A DNA stretch of 64,000 bases from Bidens hawaiensis. Its lineage: Eukaryota; Streptophyta; Magnoliopsida; Asterales; Asteraceae. The translations under genes were made by a program, and so were the position numbers. Where the stretch lies: positions 434,001 through 498,000 of the forward strand of contig JAIQDT010000172.1 in NCBI GenBank assembly GCA_021521415.1, written 5' to 3'. Below are positions 12,345 through 24,068 of this stretch, piece after piece (position 1 is the stretch's first letter; each line of letters begins with the position of its first letter). Under the pieces are notes generated by a model that worked only from the letters and a program-made list of their open reading frames with translations, ran no database searches and was not told the DNA's origin.

Positions 12345-14309
12345 TTAATTCAACTGTTGTTCAGCCACTTGCGAATAAGTTACAAGTTTCTTAGACTTAC
12401 GTCTTAGATACGCAGATTGAACTACATTTGAATTTACATTTTTGCATAACGGTTCAGTTGGAATGAACTTTGGTTTAACAGAACCATGAGCTTCATTAAC
12501 ATGAACAAATTTTCGAGGATTCACGTTTGAGAACATAATATGAGTATCATCATCATGCAACACAGGTCGTTTCAGAATCTCCTTTATCAAAGGAACCGGT
12601 TTGGAGTGGTCTTTGACAAAAGGATGAAGATTTTGAAATTTCTGCTGTCCACAATCTCTTACTACTTGACCATGTTGACCGCAAAGAATATTGCTTCGCA
12701 TGTCCACATGATTATGTTGAGAATTAGTCGGAACATACGACACAAAATATTGATGATGACTCACATTTTTTGTCAAACTCTTAGCAAAATCATAAGATAA
12801 CTCAGACTTCTTTTTCAAATAAAAATCTAAGTTAGAACAATTTGAAAAACTTTTCAAAGTATCTGTTCCAGTTGAATTTACAAATTGAACTTTCTTAGCC
12901 TATTTTAAAACTTGCATTGCTTTAGTCAATGGATCAGATGAAGCTGATGTTTAATCTTGAGCATACAAACGTTCAAGTTCTCGAATTTTGGAAGTTTCAT
13001 TTTGAAATACACTCTCAATAAGTTCTGGTTTAATAACACTTATTGGAATGTCTTTCTCAGTGAATATCGTGTTTATCCCATTTAATTTAAATACTCTACC
13101 AGTAGATGGCTTGGAACTAGTTGGATTTATGAAACGCAACAAATCCTCATCAGAAATTTTGGGCTTTTCTGGTTTGACATTCACATGATTATCTTGTTTG
13201 ATTTGAGTTGTGTGCGAACCATACACAGCCTCCTGAAATTCATGAGGTTCACACAGTATGTGATTAGAACTTGGAATGTTCTTGTTCTTGTGTATGATTT
13301 CAGGTTCGAACACATCCTCAATGATAACTTTGTCAACATTTTAAACAAAGACTTTGTTGCTTTGAACATGAGGTTTCTGAATTAAAGGTTTGGCTTTAAC
13401 AGTTTCATTTTTAACTGGTTTTGCTTTTTCAAAAATCACTGATTTTTTAACAATCACATCCTCTTCTTTTCTAGCAAAAGGATTAGGTTTATAATCATTT
13501 TGAAAAGGTGGTGGAATTTCAACAAAACCTATTCCTTTCTTTGAATCTTTTTGCTTACCAGATACTTCAATTATTTCGTTTAGCAAAAAGGAGGAATTTC
13601 TGAATTTACCCAATTTGTTCTTTAAATCAAGAACCTCATTTTCAAGCTCGGTTATATTTGATATATGTTTCAAGATTTCTTGAAATTTTTTATCATTGAT
13701 GGTCATTTTCACCGATAACTTAGCCTTAAGATCATGATTACTTATAGTTAAAGCCTCAATTTTCTCTCTTAAATTCATTTGAGAGGTTAAGGATTGCCTA
13801 TAAGTATCTTTTAATGAAACAATTTCTTTTTGCAAATTATCATTTTGAAGTTTTAAGGCATCTATCTTATGTTTATTGATCTCACAATCAGCACATGATA
13901 ACTTAGAAGTAGAATTACTAACCTCATTTTTCTTAGCCATGTAAGCAGACGTGGTTGAATCACTGATTTTTGCCATACAAGCGAAAGTAGTTGGAAGCTT
14001 TTCATTTGAATCATCAGATTCAGACTCGGTATCAGCATAAGAAGACAGTTCACTTCCACTCACATCTTGAAAGTACTCAGGAAATCCAAACATTGCTAGA
14101 TTTGCTTGATTGTTACCACATAGTAGCCTTTGTGACCAGTCATCTCCATCTACGTTGGATAAAATTGCTTGCGATCCAGAAGACGATGGTTTACCTCCAG
14201 AAGACTTGCCTGCATCATTTCCACTTTTACCCAATGAGTTTTGATCTTGCTTTCTAGGACCGGTATACTCTTTTTTTAGGCTTATCACATTCTTTGGCAA
14301 AATGCCCAA
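12345..14309 (-). pseudogene. Co-2 gag C-terminal part with long coiled coil
   Basis: Three open pieces follow one another on the - strand: 14309-13341 (322 codons), 13313-12951 and 12857-12345, separated by single stops or frameshifts. The first piece starts just after the zinc knuckle and has a Ser/Gly-rich stretch, an acidic stretch (ESESDDSNEK) and then a long heptad-type coiled coil (LKLQNDNLQKEIVSLKD through LENEVLDLKNKL). The rest is Lys-rich and of low complexity. This makes a gag-to-protease interval of about 2 kb, longer than in the shortest copia elements. Function of this spacer is unknown. Confidence 0.7.
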
Positions 14310-14715
14310 ACTCTTGACATTTGTAGCATTTAACCTTTAATTTATCAAACCCCAATTTCTTGTTCAAAGACGGAAGATCTTTACCCGTTCTCTGCATAAA
14401 CTTTTTAACTTTCCTGACTATCATAGCCATGTTCCACTTTAAGTCCATCAGTTCTAAATCATTAGGATCAATCTGATCATAATCTTCATCTGTCACATCA
14501 CTTGTTGCAATCTTATTACTAACCAGATTCTCATATGAAGTCATGAAGGCAGACAAAAACGCGAAGTTTTGTTCGGCCTCCCTCATGTTTACATTTGTTT
14601 GAGACGAGAATTGATTTGTGAGTGATGAAGAACCAGATCCTCCAGATGAACCAGTAACACCAGAGAATCCAGTATTTCCAGCTGTGTAGAAACAGGCTCG
14701 TGGATCGCTATACAT
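14254..14715 (-). pseudogene. gag: Co-2 gag middle with zinc knuckle
   Basis: This 153-codon frame has a Gly/Ser-rich start, then LMDLKWNMAMIVRKVKKFM, which in copia Gags precedes the nucleocapsid, and a CX2CX4HX4C knuckle, CYKCQEFGHFAKEC, at 14287-14328. It binds element RNA. It overlaps the next frame by ~55 bp, which marks a frameshift at about 14260-14310. Confidence 0.88.
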
Positions 14716-14852
14716 TGTTGTTGCATTTTCACTTGCATTTTGTGTGAGAAATGCAGTGATAGTGAAATGGTTGAACTTAATGGCATACTTCCACCATAAA
14801 ATGCAGGATCTTGACTATCTTTTGAAGACTTTTGACATTTAAGATCGTATTC

Positions 14853-15542
14853 TCATGCTTCGATCTTTTGTATAAATTTCGATGCCGCCAAATCTTCATT
14901 GTTGAAATAATTATTCTCTTTCAAAGCCATCAAGAAAGTAGAGAAGGAACTCTGTAGTGCACTTTTAATAGTATCAATTTTGTCAATCTCAGAAGTTTCC
15001 AATCTCATCTTATCCATCTCAGCTATCAAATGAATAAACCTTGTTGTCATCTCTTCAACAGTCTCACCCTTAAGCAGGTTAAAGTTTCTGAATTGAAACT
15101 TGAGCATAACCTTTTTGCTTTCAGCGGTGTTTTCCATACTTCTCATACGGATATGTTGGAATAAAGAGGCACAAATCTTTATAGTCCCTACTTGGTGAAA
15201 GATGTTTTCAGGTAAAGCCATGGTAAGAGTAGAAAAAGCTTTTGTCTCAATTTCTAAAGCTTTCTTCTCTTCAACCGAGTATTGTGAGATAGTTTTAGGT
15301 GTAAAACCAATAGTCTCATCTCCAACCATAGGAACGGTGTAAACTTCATCTAAACAATAAGAACAATCAGGGTGAACTGGTCCTAAATGAGCACAGAAAT
15401 GGGGTTCCCATTTAGCAAAATCGCTAAATTTCATCAAACGTGGACATTTCGAATGTGAACCGATCTCGGTGTCCAGTTGTAACATTTGTTGCATCAACAT
15501 GTTTTGAGAAGCTAATGCATACATACCAGCTATTTTTGACAA
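14853..15542 (-). pseudogene. gag: Co-2 gag N-terminal capsid part (UBN2 type)
   Basis: The 229-codon frame begins at 15542 after the leader. It holds the typical copia Gag run: AFSTLTMALPENIF, then a switch to MLKFQFRNFNLLKGETVEEM and TTRFIHLIAEMDKM, and SALQSSFSTFLMALKENNYF. It ends at 14853 with a stop ahead of a short degenerate link to the next piece. Confidence 0.88.
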
Positions 15543-16544
15543 GTTTCAAACTTTTAAGAATTAAAATAAGACAAATGACAAAGATTTCAAACTTTAGGGG
15601 TTAAAGTTAAAAATTAAAATAATGAACTGTGAACAGTAGTAACGAATCACACCTTAACAAAGTTAAGACTGATTAGGTAACGAATTAGAAACATTAACGT
15701 TGACGAATTAGAAATAGTTTGTAACGAATTGGTTCAACGAATTAGATAATTGTTTTTAACGAATCACTAAGTGAAGCCTTAGCGAATTAAGTAATGAATC
15801 GTCTACAGTTGATAACGAATCAAACTGATAACGAATTAGGTAGTTACAACGGTTGTAACAAACCTCTGACAACAAATGCCACGTGGCAGAAGTTGTTATA
15901 AAAACAGATCCCGAGATGAGACACGTGTCACATGAACCAGTGGACACGAATTAGAATACTCAGCGAATTGGTTCACGAATCACGAATCAGATGATAATAT
16001 TAACGAATTAGCTACAGTTATCAACGAAGTAGCCAAACGAATTAGCCAAACTGTTAATGAATCAAGCTGAAAGGTTAACGAATTGAAGTGAATCTTCAAA
16101 TTTTCAAACCTTCAAACTCATATTTTCCAGATTTCTAGAAAAATATGAACACAAACCCAGAAATTAAATTTGTAATACATAACCAATTCTTAACCAAATC
16201 ACTCAAGCAAACTACCAACACACTCGTAATCACAACACGAATCCAATACACCTCATTCCGTGAACAATAATCGATTAACACGTATCCGATCTAACCAAAA
16301 ACCATCCCCTGTTTCAGTCACAACCAGATCCAACTCACAAACCTTACAACCTCAATCCAATTACCAAATCCGAATCACAACAACCTCTCCTATACCTTAC
16401 CAAACACAAATCCAGTCCAATCAATCCATAATCATAAACAATTCGATTCAAAATCAAACCGAATCCAAGCTTAACACAAAATAACAATTAAACGTCTATT
16501 AATAACGAATTAATTATCAAAATCAAGAGCAAAAGAGCACTGAC
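15543..16544 (-). other. Co-2 untranslated leader with repeated TAACGAAT motif
   Basis: No ORF. From 15640 to about 16085 the word AACGAATTAG/AACGAATCA occurs more than fifteen times at uneven spacing on the + strand. The stretch 16140-16500 is AT-rich and has no structure I can name. Confidence 0.6.
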
Positions 16545-16547
16545 ATC

Positions 16548-16558
16548 TCTGATACCAC
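16548..16558 (-). other. Co-2 primer-binding site (tRNA-Met type)
   Basis: On the - strand TGGTATCAGAG lies just after the LTR end, the standard start of the initiator tRNA-Met complement. Confidence 0.88.
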
Positions 16559-16559
16559 T

Positions 16560-16655
16560 TGTTTGAACTCGATAATATCTAACACAGATCTGATCTATGT
16601 ATGATTAACCTAATATGGATCTAGTTCGTAATTACTCTTGATTGTATGTTATACG

Positions 16656-16690
<35 letters not shown>

Positions 16691-17081
16691 TATATTAATT
16701 GTATGTATATAATAACGAAGCTTGAGAGTGAATCTGGGCAGAGGTTCGATAATTGAACTCAGAAACTTTTATAAACAGTGGACTAACCCACTATATATAG
16801 AAGACAGGTCTAGTTCGTTACACATTTCGTAACGAACTAGGCACCTGCTTCGTTACATTACATAATATAGAATAATCTTAACGAAACACCCTCTGATTCG
16901 TCAAACATCCTTAACGAATCAGAAGGGATAATTAACTTAGCTCTAGTTCGTTAAACATGCTTAACGAACTAGGCATTACATTAACGAACTACGTTAATAG
17001 ATTAATAATTTATTACATAAATAAACGACAAATACATAAACGATAAATAAAAAGACTCTGACGCAAAACCGGGCACTAACA
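16560..17081 (-). repeat. Co-2 5' LTR (522 bp)
   Basis: Bounded by TGTTTGAAC at 16560 and ACTAACA at 17081 (TG..CA on both strands). A (TA)n run sits at about 16651-16685. A TATATATAG box on the - strand at 16792-16800 is a plausible promoter, about 280 bp from the LTR start. GTTCGTTA/TAACGAAC words like those of the leader recur at 16810-17000. Confidence 0.85.
16792..16800 (-). promoter_or_regulatory. Putative TATA box of Co-2 LTR
   Basis: TATATATAG on the - strand in the middle of the 522-bp LTR, followed downstream by a GC-richer stretch. Confidence 0.45.
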
Positions 17082-17325
17082 GGATATTCTTCAAACTCAA
17101 AGACATATAGAGTATATGTGAAAGATCATCTGAGTGTGATTGAATCATCTGATGTTATATTCAATGAGAATCAGTTTAATACTGTTGATGGTGCTAGCTG
17201 GTTGTTTCATTTGGAGAAATTAATCAAATCATTCAAATTATATCCTGATGATATTGATGAATGATCCTATAGAACAAGTGTTCCTGAAGCAATTAGTGAA
17301 ATGAACATTGACTTGGACAAGTTAT
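17082..17325 (+). pseudogene. Co-1: integrase tail and linker of an older copia pol, left half
   Basis: The + frame starting GGA at 17082 reads the end of a copia integrase (GYSSNSKTYRVYVKDHLSV, then VIFNENQF) and the acidic linker before RT. It has one stop at 17265-17267. It ends at TTAT, where the CACTA element begins. The other half continues at 63689 in the same frame. Its left edge is the LTR end of Co-2, so Co-2 inserted into Co-1. Confidence 0.82.
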
Positions 17326-17357
17326 CACTACAAACAAAAAGCCATTTAATGGCACAC
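17326..17357 (+). repeat. CA-1 left terminal inverted repeat
   Basis: Starts with the diagnostic CACTA and is preceded by the TAT target duplication at 17323-17325. Ends GGCACAC, as does the inverted right end. Confidence 0.88.
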
Positions 17358-17880
17358 AAATAGTGTCACAAGAAACCTCAAAAGTGAGACTAAAGAACAT
17401 TGTTGGAATGAGTGGATCACAATAAAAAGTGTCACTAGAAATGCTCCCACTAAAGCCTTTTGGTGGAACTTAATCGTTTGCCACTCAAACTTTTGAGGTT
17501 TTAGTGGCACTTTTTTCGCTTGCCACCAATACTTTTTCGACTTTTAGTGGCACTTTTTTCCTCTGCCACTTTGGATTTTAGTGGCACTTTGTTCCGTTTG
17601 CCACTATAAGCTTTCGGAACTATTGTGGCACTTTTTTCGTATGCCACTATAAACTTATGGGTTTTTGTGACACTTTTTAGTTGCCACTAAAAATTTGTGG
17701 GCTTTTACCGACACTTTCTCCGTCTGCCATTACAAACTTATGAGCTTAATGGCACTTTTTCTTGTTTGCCACTACAAACTTTTGAACTCTTAGTGACAAT
17801 TTTTATTTGCCACTATAAACCATCAGATTTTAGTGGCACTTTTTTCACTACACTTTTTAACACCACTATTGATGTCTAAA
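17358..17880. repeat. CA-1 left subterminal repeats
   Basis: About a dozen degenerate units built on TTAGTGGCACTTTTTTC and TTTGCCACTATAAACTT recur at 30-60 bp spacing. In CACTA elements subterminal repeats bind the transposase accessory protein; that role is inferred here. Confidence 0.75.
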
Positions 17881-19410
17881 TCACATTATTATAAATGGGT
17901 CAAGTTATTCTACAAAGGGGAAGAAAAATGTGAATGATGAAAAGGATGTATAGCAACACAAAAAAATCCCTAAAAAATAAAAATAAATAAATAATAAATC
18001 ATAACTCAAAATTTAATAAAAAAAAAGAAAAAAAAATAAAAACACAAAAATGTTTCCAACGTCTTTCTTGTTCTCATAAAAAAACATAATGGTAAGTGAA
18101 AAACGTCGTTGAGTCTTTTTGTTTATCATTGTGTTTTGCGTTTATTTTGTCATTGATTGTGTATTTTTTACTTGACATTGTGTCTTTTTTCCTTTATATT
18201 GTGTTATATTACTCAACATTGTTTTATATTTTTTTCGGCATTGTGTAATGTTTTGCGATTTATTGTGTCCATATTTAGTTATAATTGTGTCATTTGTTCA
18301 TTTTCGTCATTATGTCTTTGATCACACCATTGTGTCTTTTCGTCATTTTTTTATTTTATTGTATTTTTTTAACGCGAATGATGGCGGTAAAATTTTAGTT
18401 TTTTTTATTTTTTTCGTTTTTTGTTTATATTTTGAGTTATGATTTTTTTATTATTATATTTTTAATTTGTTTTTAAGGTGTTTCTTTGTGTGGAAAAAAA
18501 TCCTTCTCACACTTCTCATTTTTGTCTCTTTTTGTACTTTAACTTTACCCTAATATAAATACCCTAAAATATTGAAAGCATAATATCTTTTATGCACTTA
18601 ATAGTTTGATCATATTTCAAATATATACCAAATGTCAAGTCTCAAGTCTATACATCAAATATATAAAAAGGAAAATAAACAAATATCTTAATAAAACCTA
18701 AAAACGTCATTATGTTCATGAACCTGTTTCATAGTCTTCAATCTTCATGTTAGGTACCTAATAAAAAATTAAGACTTTTCAAAATGCAAACATAGACAAT
18801 ATTAGGTAGAAAATTCAAGTTGCACCAACCAATTGCATAGCTAAATAAATTGAATCCATTGGCTTAGTATGAAATATGGCCAAAGTTGATGTTATCCACC
18901 GGTTTATATGAGGATCTTCTAAAAAATGAGAGAGCCACATATGATCATATACGTGAATAAATATCTGAAAATCTACAGGCACAATAGTAGTTATTGCTAC
19001 AAATTCAGGTCTAGGTTCTTTATTTTTTTTTTTAAGAAATGAGAGCCAAATATGATCATATATGTGAAGAAATATCAAGAAACTGCACATACAACAGAAA
19101 CATGATATGTACCCTCGTGTCCATCCATATCTACCCATACTATCTATTCAATATACATATATATATATATATATCACATAACATTAAAATAATATGCAAG
19201 AAAAAAAAGAATTTAAGTATCCCAAAGAGAATACTTACATATTAATAATATTAACTACTTGCGGGCGCGGTTTGTAGATCAAATATAGGCAAGATACATG
19301 TATAGCGACGTATAGCAATCTCGACGCATCAGGTTAGCATGTTTGGTGAATGCACCATTTATCCATATTGTGAATCATTAAAAGGGCTCATACGGAAAAC
19401 AAGGCCGCAC
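17881..19410. other. CA-1 interior, no gene seen
   Basis: AT-rich. 18100-18330 has a loose T-rich repeat containing CATTGTGTC words. 18920-18985 and 19030-19095 are two imperfect copies of one ~65-bp segment (shared TATGATCATATA). An (AT)n run lies near 19155-19174. No convincing coding sequence. Confidence 0.5.
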
Positions 19411-19415
19411 GTAAT
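19411..19415. repeat. Co-3 target-site duplication, left copy
   Basis: GTAAT, identical to 36098-36102. Confidence 0.9.
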
Positions 19416-20511
19416 TGTTGGGTTTTAACAAGATTACCAAAGTCATATAAGCCCATTTATACGAAAAACGCAGCAGATAAATAAGTTTTAAATGTTGTTA
19501 ATTAGTTGAATATAAAACCTATTTTATATGCAAAACCCAAGCCCCGGATCCATATATGAATTTGCATGCTCACCAATATAAACAACCATAAGGTGTTCAT
19601 AGCATACAACCTTCAAGAGTCCAAGAAAATGAAGGAGATGAATATATGAAGGGCGAGTCTTCAAGATAGAAGAACCTCAATCTTGTATACCCTTCGAGCT
19701 TCTAACAAACACCTTGATTTTGCTAGGATTTACACTTGGAAAACTCTTCCTTGATATTTCTTTCCTTGGACGAAATCAAGAGAGAAAGAAAGGAAAAGTT
19801 TACTTGCAACTTGTGTGTATGAGAGAGAGAGAGAGAGAGTTGGCTGTGAGCAATAATGCACCACATAAATATGCCAACCAAAACTAGTGCATGTCTTGGA
19901 ATAAATAAAACAATTAAGTGAGGAGAAAGAAGGGGGAAAAATTGTGCAGCCAAAAGATTCTTACCCAATTCAAACTCAAGTAATCTATTTTATTTATTTA
20001 TGTTGTAACATAACATAACATGCAAAATCCAGTATGCTTTGCATGTTGTTATTTAACCAACTTAAATAACTTCGTATATGCAAAAGCAAAAGTAGTAGGT
20101 TTTGCATATTGTTATTTAACCCATTTAAATAAATTCGTATATGCAAAATGCAAAAGCAGTAGGTTTTGCATATTGTTATTTAACCCATTTAAATAACATT
20201 GTATATGCAAAATGCAGAAGCAATAGGTTTTGCATATTGTTATTTAACCCATTTAAATAACATCGTATATGTAAAATGCAAAATCTCTCATAACATAAAT
20301 TATTCAAATAATTTATTTATTACACAAGTGCAAATATTTAGAAATCCAATTTCCAAATATTCTAAGTGTTGAAATTTATTTGTTAGATCATATCTTAATA
20401 AATAGATATCATGGTGTTTGTCTAGATTGTTATTGGGTATGACCCGACTTGGATCATAACGTAGTAGCCACATCAACTCTAATATGTGTCTTGGGCAGAC
20501 CGAGTCCAACA
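19416..20511 (-). repeat. Co-3 3' LTR (1096 bp)
   Basis: TGTTGGG at 19416 to CCAACA at 20511. It contains a (GA)n run at 19821-19840 and four degenerate 64-bp tandem units at about 20034-20288 (each with TTTGCATATTGTTATTTAACCC or a variant). It lacks any ORF worth calling. Confidence 0.93.
20034..20288. repeat. 64-bp minisatellite in Co-3 LTR
   Basis: Unit starts at 20098, 20162 and 20226 are exactly 64 bp apart, with a more diverged unit before them. The same array is at about 35630-35885 in the other LTR. The related solo LTR at 61111 has only a single remnant of the unit (~61790-61850). Confidence 0.8.
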
Positions 20512-20525
20512 ATCTCCCACTTGCA
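20512..20525 (-). other. Co-3 polypurine tract
   Basis: On the - strand TGCAAGTGGGAGAT lies directly before the LTR start TGTTGGAC. Confidence 0.85.
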
Positions 20526-21299
20526 CAAGATACATTGAATATTGATGCAAATAGCAAATACCGCCTAACAACGGCTTACTACCCCTAATACGTATGACGA
20601 AGTGCCATTCAATAACATCATCCGCTTCAAGTCCCCGACTTGAAATCATTTAGGTGAATCTATCAATTATTCTTTTGCCACAAATGTCATGTCAAATCCA
20701 GAGACACAGGGTGATCATTCTCTGTTGATTTAACTTAGCAGGCCTTAGACATCTTACTCTCAACGAATAAGAGGGACTACATACGTCTCTCACAATCAGC
20801 TTGTACCATACCTGATCTTAGCCTTATGTACCGTCATGTTTCAGAGCAGCGAAGAACTAAGTCAAAGCATAATATTTGGTGAATATCAAGACCCAATATG
20901 TATCTCAGGTCAGAGGATACTATGATATTCGCCTATACTCAAATTTATTTATGACCACCAATCACAAGGATTCCATGCAGTAACATTTGAGGGCGGGTCA
21001 GTCCAATATTTATATCCCATAAATATCTATGAACCTTGGCAGCAATCTCTTGCTCTATATTCATGCCTTATGAATATCCACCAATCCATGGTCATAATAG
21101 TCTTACCTTCATATTTTTTCCCACAAATATTAACGACTACGAACATTTAGAATAATTAACTTATTCATGGATTTAAGCATGCTAAAATGGAACATAACTC
21201 AAAATGTCATAATCATAAACCATATTCATATGAATGAGTCAAAATAACAATTGTTCCGATATCCAAATACTAAATTGATCAATTCCAATCACTAGAATA
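20526..21299 (-). other. Co-3 3' untranslated part
   Basis: About 770 bp between the RNase H stop and the polypurine tract on the - strand. No ORF or repeat seen. Confidence 0.6.
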
Positions 21300-21930
21300 T
21301 CAAAGTCCTAAGCCGCAAGTATGACCCTCATGCTTCAGCCTTTCAAGGAGCTTCGTGAGTGGATCCGCAATGTTTTGATCGGTTTGAACTTTGTGAATAC
21401 ATATCTTTCCTTTTTAAACTTCATTCCTTATGTAGTTGAATCTCCGCTCAATGTGCCTTGTCTTTTGATGTGCACGGGGTTTCTTGATTTGAGCAATCGC
21501 ACCCTCGTTGTCACAAAAGATCTCTAAAGGGTCCCGAATGGTATGGACTATCCCTAGATCGGCAATGAACTTCCTTATCCATACAGCTTCTTGAGCTGCC
21601 AATGAGGCGGCGATGTATTCCGATTCAGTGGTGGATAATGCTACCACATCTTGTTTTGCACTTTTCCAAGAGACTGCTCCACCATTTATAATGAAAACAT
21701 ATCCCGATTGTGATCGAGAATCATCTCGATCAGAAACTCGCATCCGTGTAACCCTTTACAACGAGTTCCACCTCACCAGAGCCATATATTAGAAACATAT
21801 CCTTAGTCCTTCTATGGTATTTCAATATGCTCTTAACAGCTATCCAATGGTTATTTCCCGGATTTTGTTGGAATCTACTTGTCATGCTCAAAGCGCATGA
21901 CACATCTGGTCTAGTGCATATCATTGCATA
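21300..21930 (-). pseudogene. pol: Co-3 RT tail and RNase H
   Basis: The - strand frame enters from the Gy-2 edge with ICTRPDVSCALSMTS, the end of copia RT, then runs through RNase [48 protein letters not shown] and the end ADPLTKLLERLKHEGH with a TGA at 21300-21302. One frameshift lies near 21730-21745 and an in-frame TAA near 21411-21416. RNase H would remove RNA from the cDNA hybrid. The other part of RT is at 30820-31635. Confidence 0.92.
21926..21930. repeat. Gy-2 target-site duplication, left copy
   Basis: GCATA before LTR-A. The right side reads ACATA at 30788-30792, one base different. Confidence 0.7.
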
Positions 21931-24057
21931 TGTCACACCCCAACCTACGGTGAAAATGTCGGGGCGCAAACTGATTGTCACAGCTCTCAAGGTACTATCA
22001 TGCAATATTGAGATGACAATATCTATTAATTTTATTCAATTTTCAGTTAAATCAAATACAAAATACAAATTATTAAACAAACAATAAACGCAAATTCAGT
22101 TCTTGATTTTATCTTTTCTAACATAATTATTCACTAAATCTTCACAAAGTCTTGCAACTAATTCAAGAGATAACCTGCATATGCGTATAAAATAGAATTT
22201 TGTTAACAACACATGTTGAGTGAGTAACACACCAGATTTGATGTACATATAATATATATAAAAATAAGTAATTTACAACAAGTTAGATAAAAATAACAAA
22301 TTATCCAAATGAGCAACTATAACTGAGATGTCGAGAAGCACAAAGGCTAACGACTGGCGTATGATCATACTAGACAGAGATTATGTTGGACCTCTCCGAA
22401 TGCAAAAGCATACAGAGCAAATAAGCACATAAACAAGTAAGGTATAAGTTGTTAACACATAAGACAAAGTTACAGTTTTGAGTATAAGTATATATGAGAA
22501 ATATATTTACGCATATGTCCCCAAAACGTGGATAACAAGTAAAATAGGGGAATGTTGTACTCACCTTAACAGACGAGCAAACGGGAAAAAATACGGTACG
22601 ACGGTAAGGTAACGTCACGCTCGAGGTGTATCAAAGACGAATCCCTAAGTAATAATAATCGAAAAGTTCTACATGTTAACAATGGTCTAATAAAGATTGA
22701 AGGATACTTAAGATGGGAAACGAGAGTTTAAACAATTTGTTTTAACGTTTAATTTATAAAAGATTATTATAATTATCTTAGTAATAATAAGTTAATCCTT
22801 TTCTTATTAATTATTTTATTTAAAGGCGTGATAATTTCTATTAAATATTTATTAAGATATTTGACCAATACTTATTTTAGAATAATAAGATTTATTTATA
22901 TTATTTATGTATTTTTAATCAAAACTATTTTCAAATCTTTAATATCAAAACCATTACAATTATAACAATATATGAAAACATATAACGTTAACGAATGTTT
23001 GGAAACAACTAGTTTGTATGTCGGTTTTAATAAAATACTAATTAATTAAAACATTTATAATATTAATAAAATAACTTAATTTATTAAATTATATTACTAC
23101 TATACATGTTAAATTAGGTTATTACACAAAAATAAAAATAAAACAACCACGGCTGCCGGGACTCGAACCCGCGCAGCAGGCTGAAGACAAGATCAAAGAC
23201 CAACACCCTAGCCAACTGAGCTAGGGTGTTCAGATGGTATAAACCTGAAACACATACAACATAACAAGACGGTTACGAACAACACATGAACCCTAATAAT
23301 CAAGATTGATCGATTCGCGATATGGAAACACGATTACTGTTAGGGTTATCGTAGATAACTCAAACCGATCCTAAATATTATATTGATTACCTATTACTAC
23401 GATGGTATGAAGGTTAATTGAAGACAACGGTGGCCGACGGTACAGATTCACGAACCCACGATTTCAGACTTCGATGAGGAAATTAAACTTAGGGGTTTAG
23501 TTCTCGATGATCCAAGGATGGTGTGTTATCAATCAATTGCGTTTTGATAACCACATACATAGAAATTAGGAATTAGGGTTGGACGGTTTGTTTATTATCA
23601 AATCCAAATATAATTTGATATAGGGTTTCCTAGCTAAATCGTTTTACAAATACGATTATATCATGTAAACATATATTTAGATTCAATTCCAACAATAGAA
23701 CGAAAATTGTGGTCCAAGATATCATTTCAAGAATTCGGGTTCAAGAAACTAAAAACGGATACGGGTTTGGATCGAATCATGGGTAAACGGGTCCAGGATG
23801 GGTTTAATATAATAATTATAATACATATATTGCAGTATGGTCACTAAAGATAGAAAGTGGAAACACAATAGGGTAAAAGTTTATGTTTTGGTTAAAATTG
23901 CCACAATCAGAACGTTATAAATATGTTTTACAAAATTAATTACATAATAATATAAATATAGTTAATTTACTCGATAAATGCGTTAAAACTTCCCGAACAT
24001 CTAGATGGGTCGGGTTTTAAAAATAATATTAAATACTGGAAAGTCCGAGTTGTTACA
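21931..24057 (-). repeat. Gy-2 LTR-A (3' LTR, 2127 bp)
   Basis: TGTCACACCCC at 21931 to GTTGTTACA at 24057; on the - strand TGTAACAAC to GGGTGTGACA. A tRNA-like segment lies at 23149-23233. Differs from LTR-B by a few percent. Confidence 0.92.
23149..23233 (-). other. tRNA-like segment with B-box and hairpin in LTR-A
   Basis: On the - strand it has TAGCTCAGTTGG (A-box-like) and CGGGTTCGAGTCCCG (T-arm/B-box), 50 bp apart as in a tRNA. The expected 5' acceptor strand does not pair with the 3' one. Instead AACACCCTAG (23202-23211) and CTAGGGTGTT (23221-23230) form a perfect 10-bp hairpin. A tRNA pseudogene or tRNA-derived SINE remnant taken into the LTR is likely. Confidence 0.6.
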
Positions 24058-24068
24058 GTCTCCCCTAC
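24058..24068 (-). other. Gy-2 polypurine tract (copy at LTR-A)
   Basis: GTAGGGGAGAC on the - strand, directly before LTR-A. The same tract is beside LTR-B at 28912-28922. Confidence 0.82.

Larger units (their letters stand above)
10965..17081 (-). mobile_element. Co-2: Ty1/copia element, truncated after integrase
   Basis: On the - strand the order is 5' LTR (16560-17081), primer site, leader, long gag, protease, integrase. The element stops within or just after integrase near 11000-11100, where it meets material that belongs to a different copia LTR. RT, RNase H and its own 3' LTR are missing. The two ends do not match (LTR start TGTTAGTGCCC versus TGTTGGAATTG), so the left edge is a mosaic junction. 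Confidence 0.85.

Noticed and set aside
17881..18540. Possible separate MITE or Helitron in the T-rich repeat
   Set aside because: No terminal inverted repeats, target duplication or Helitron ends found.
23149..23233. Functional tRNA gene
   Set aside because: The acceptor strands do not pair and the D-arm region forms another hairpin; it lies inside an LTR in two copies.
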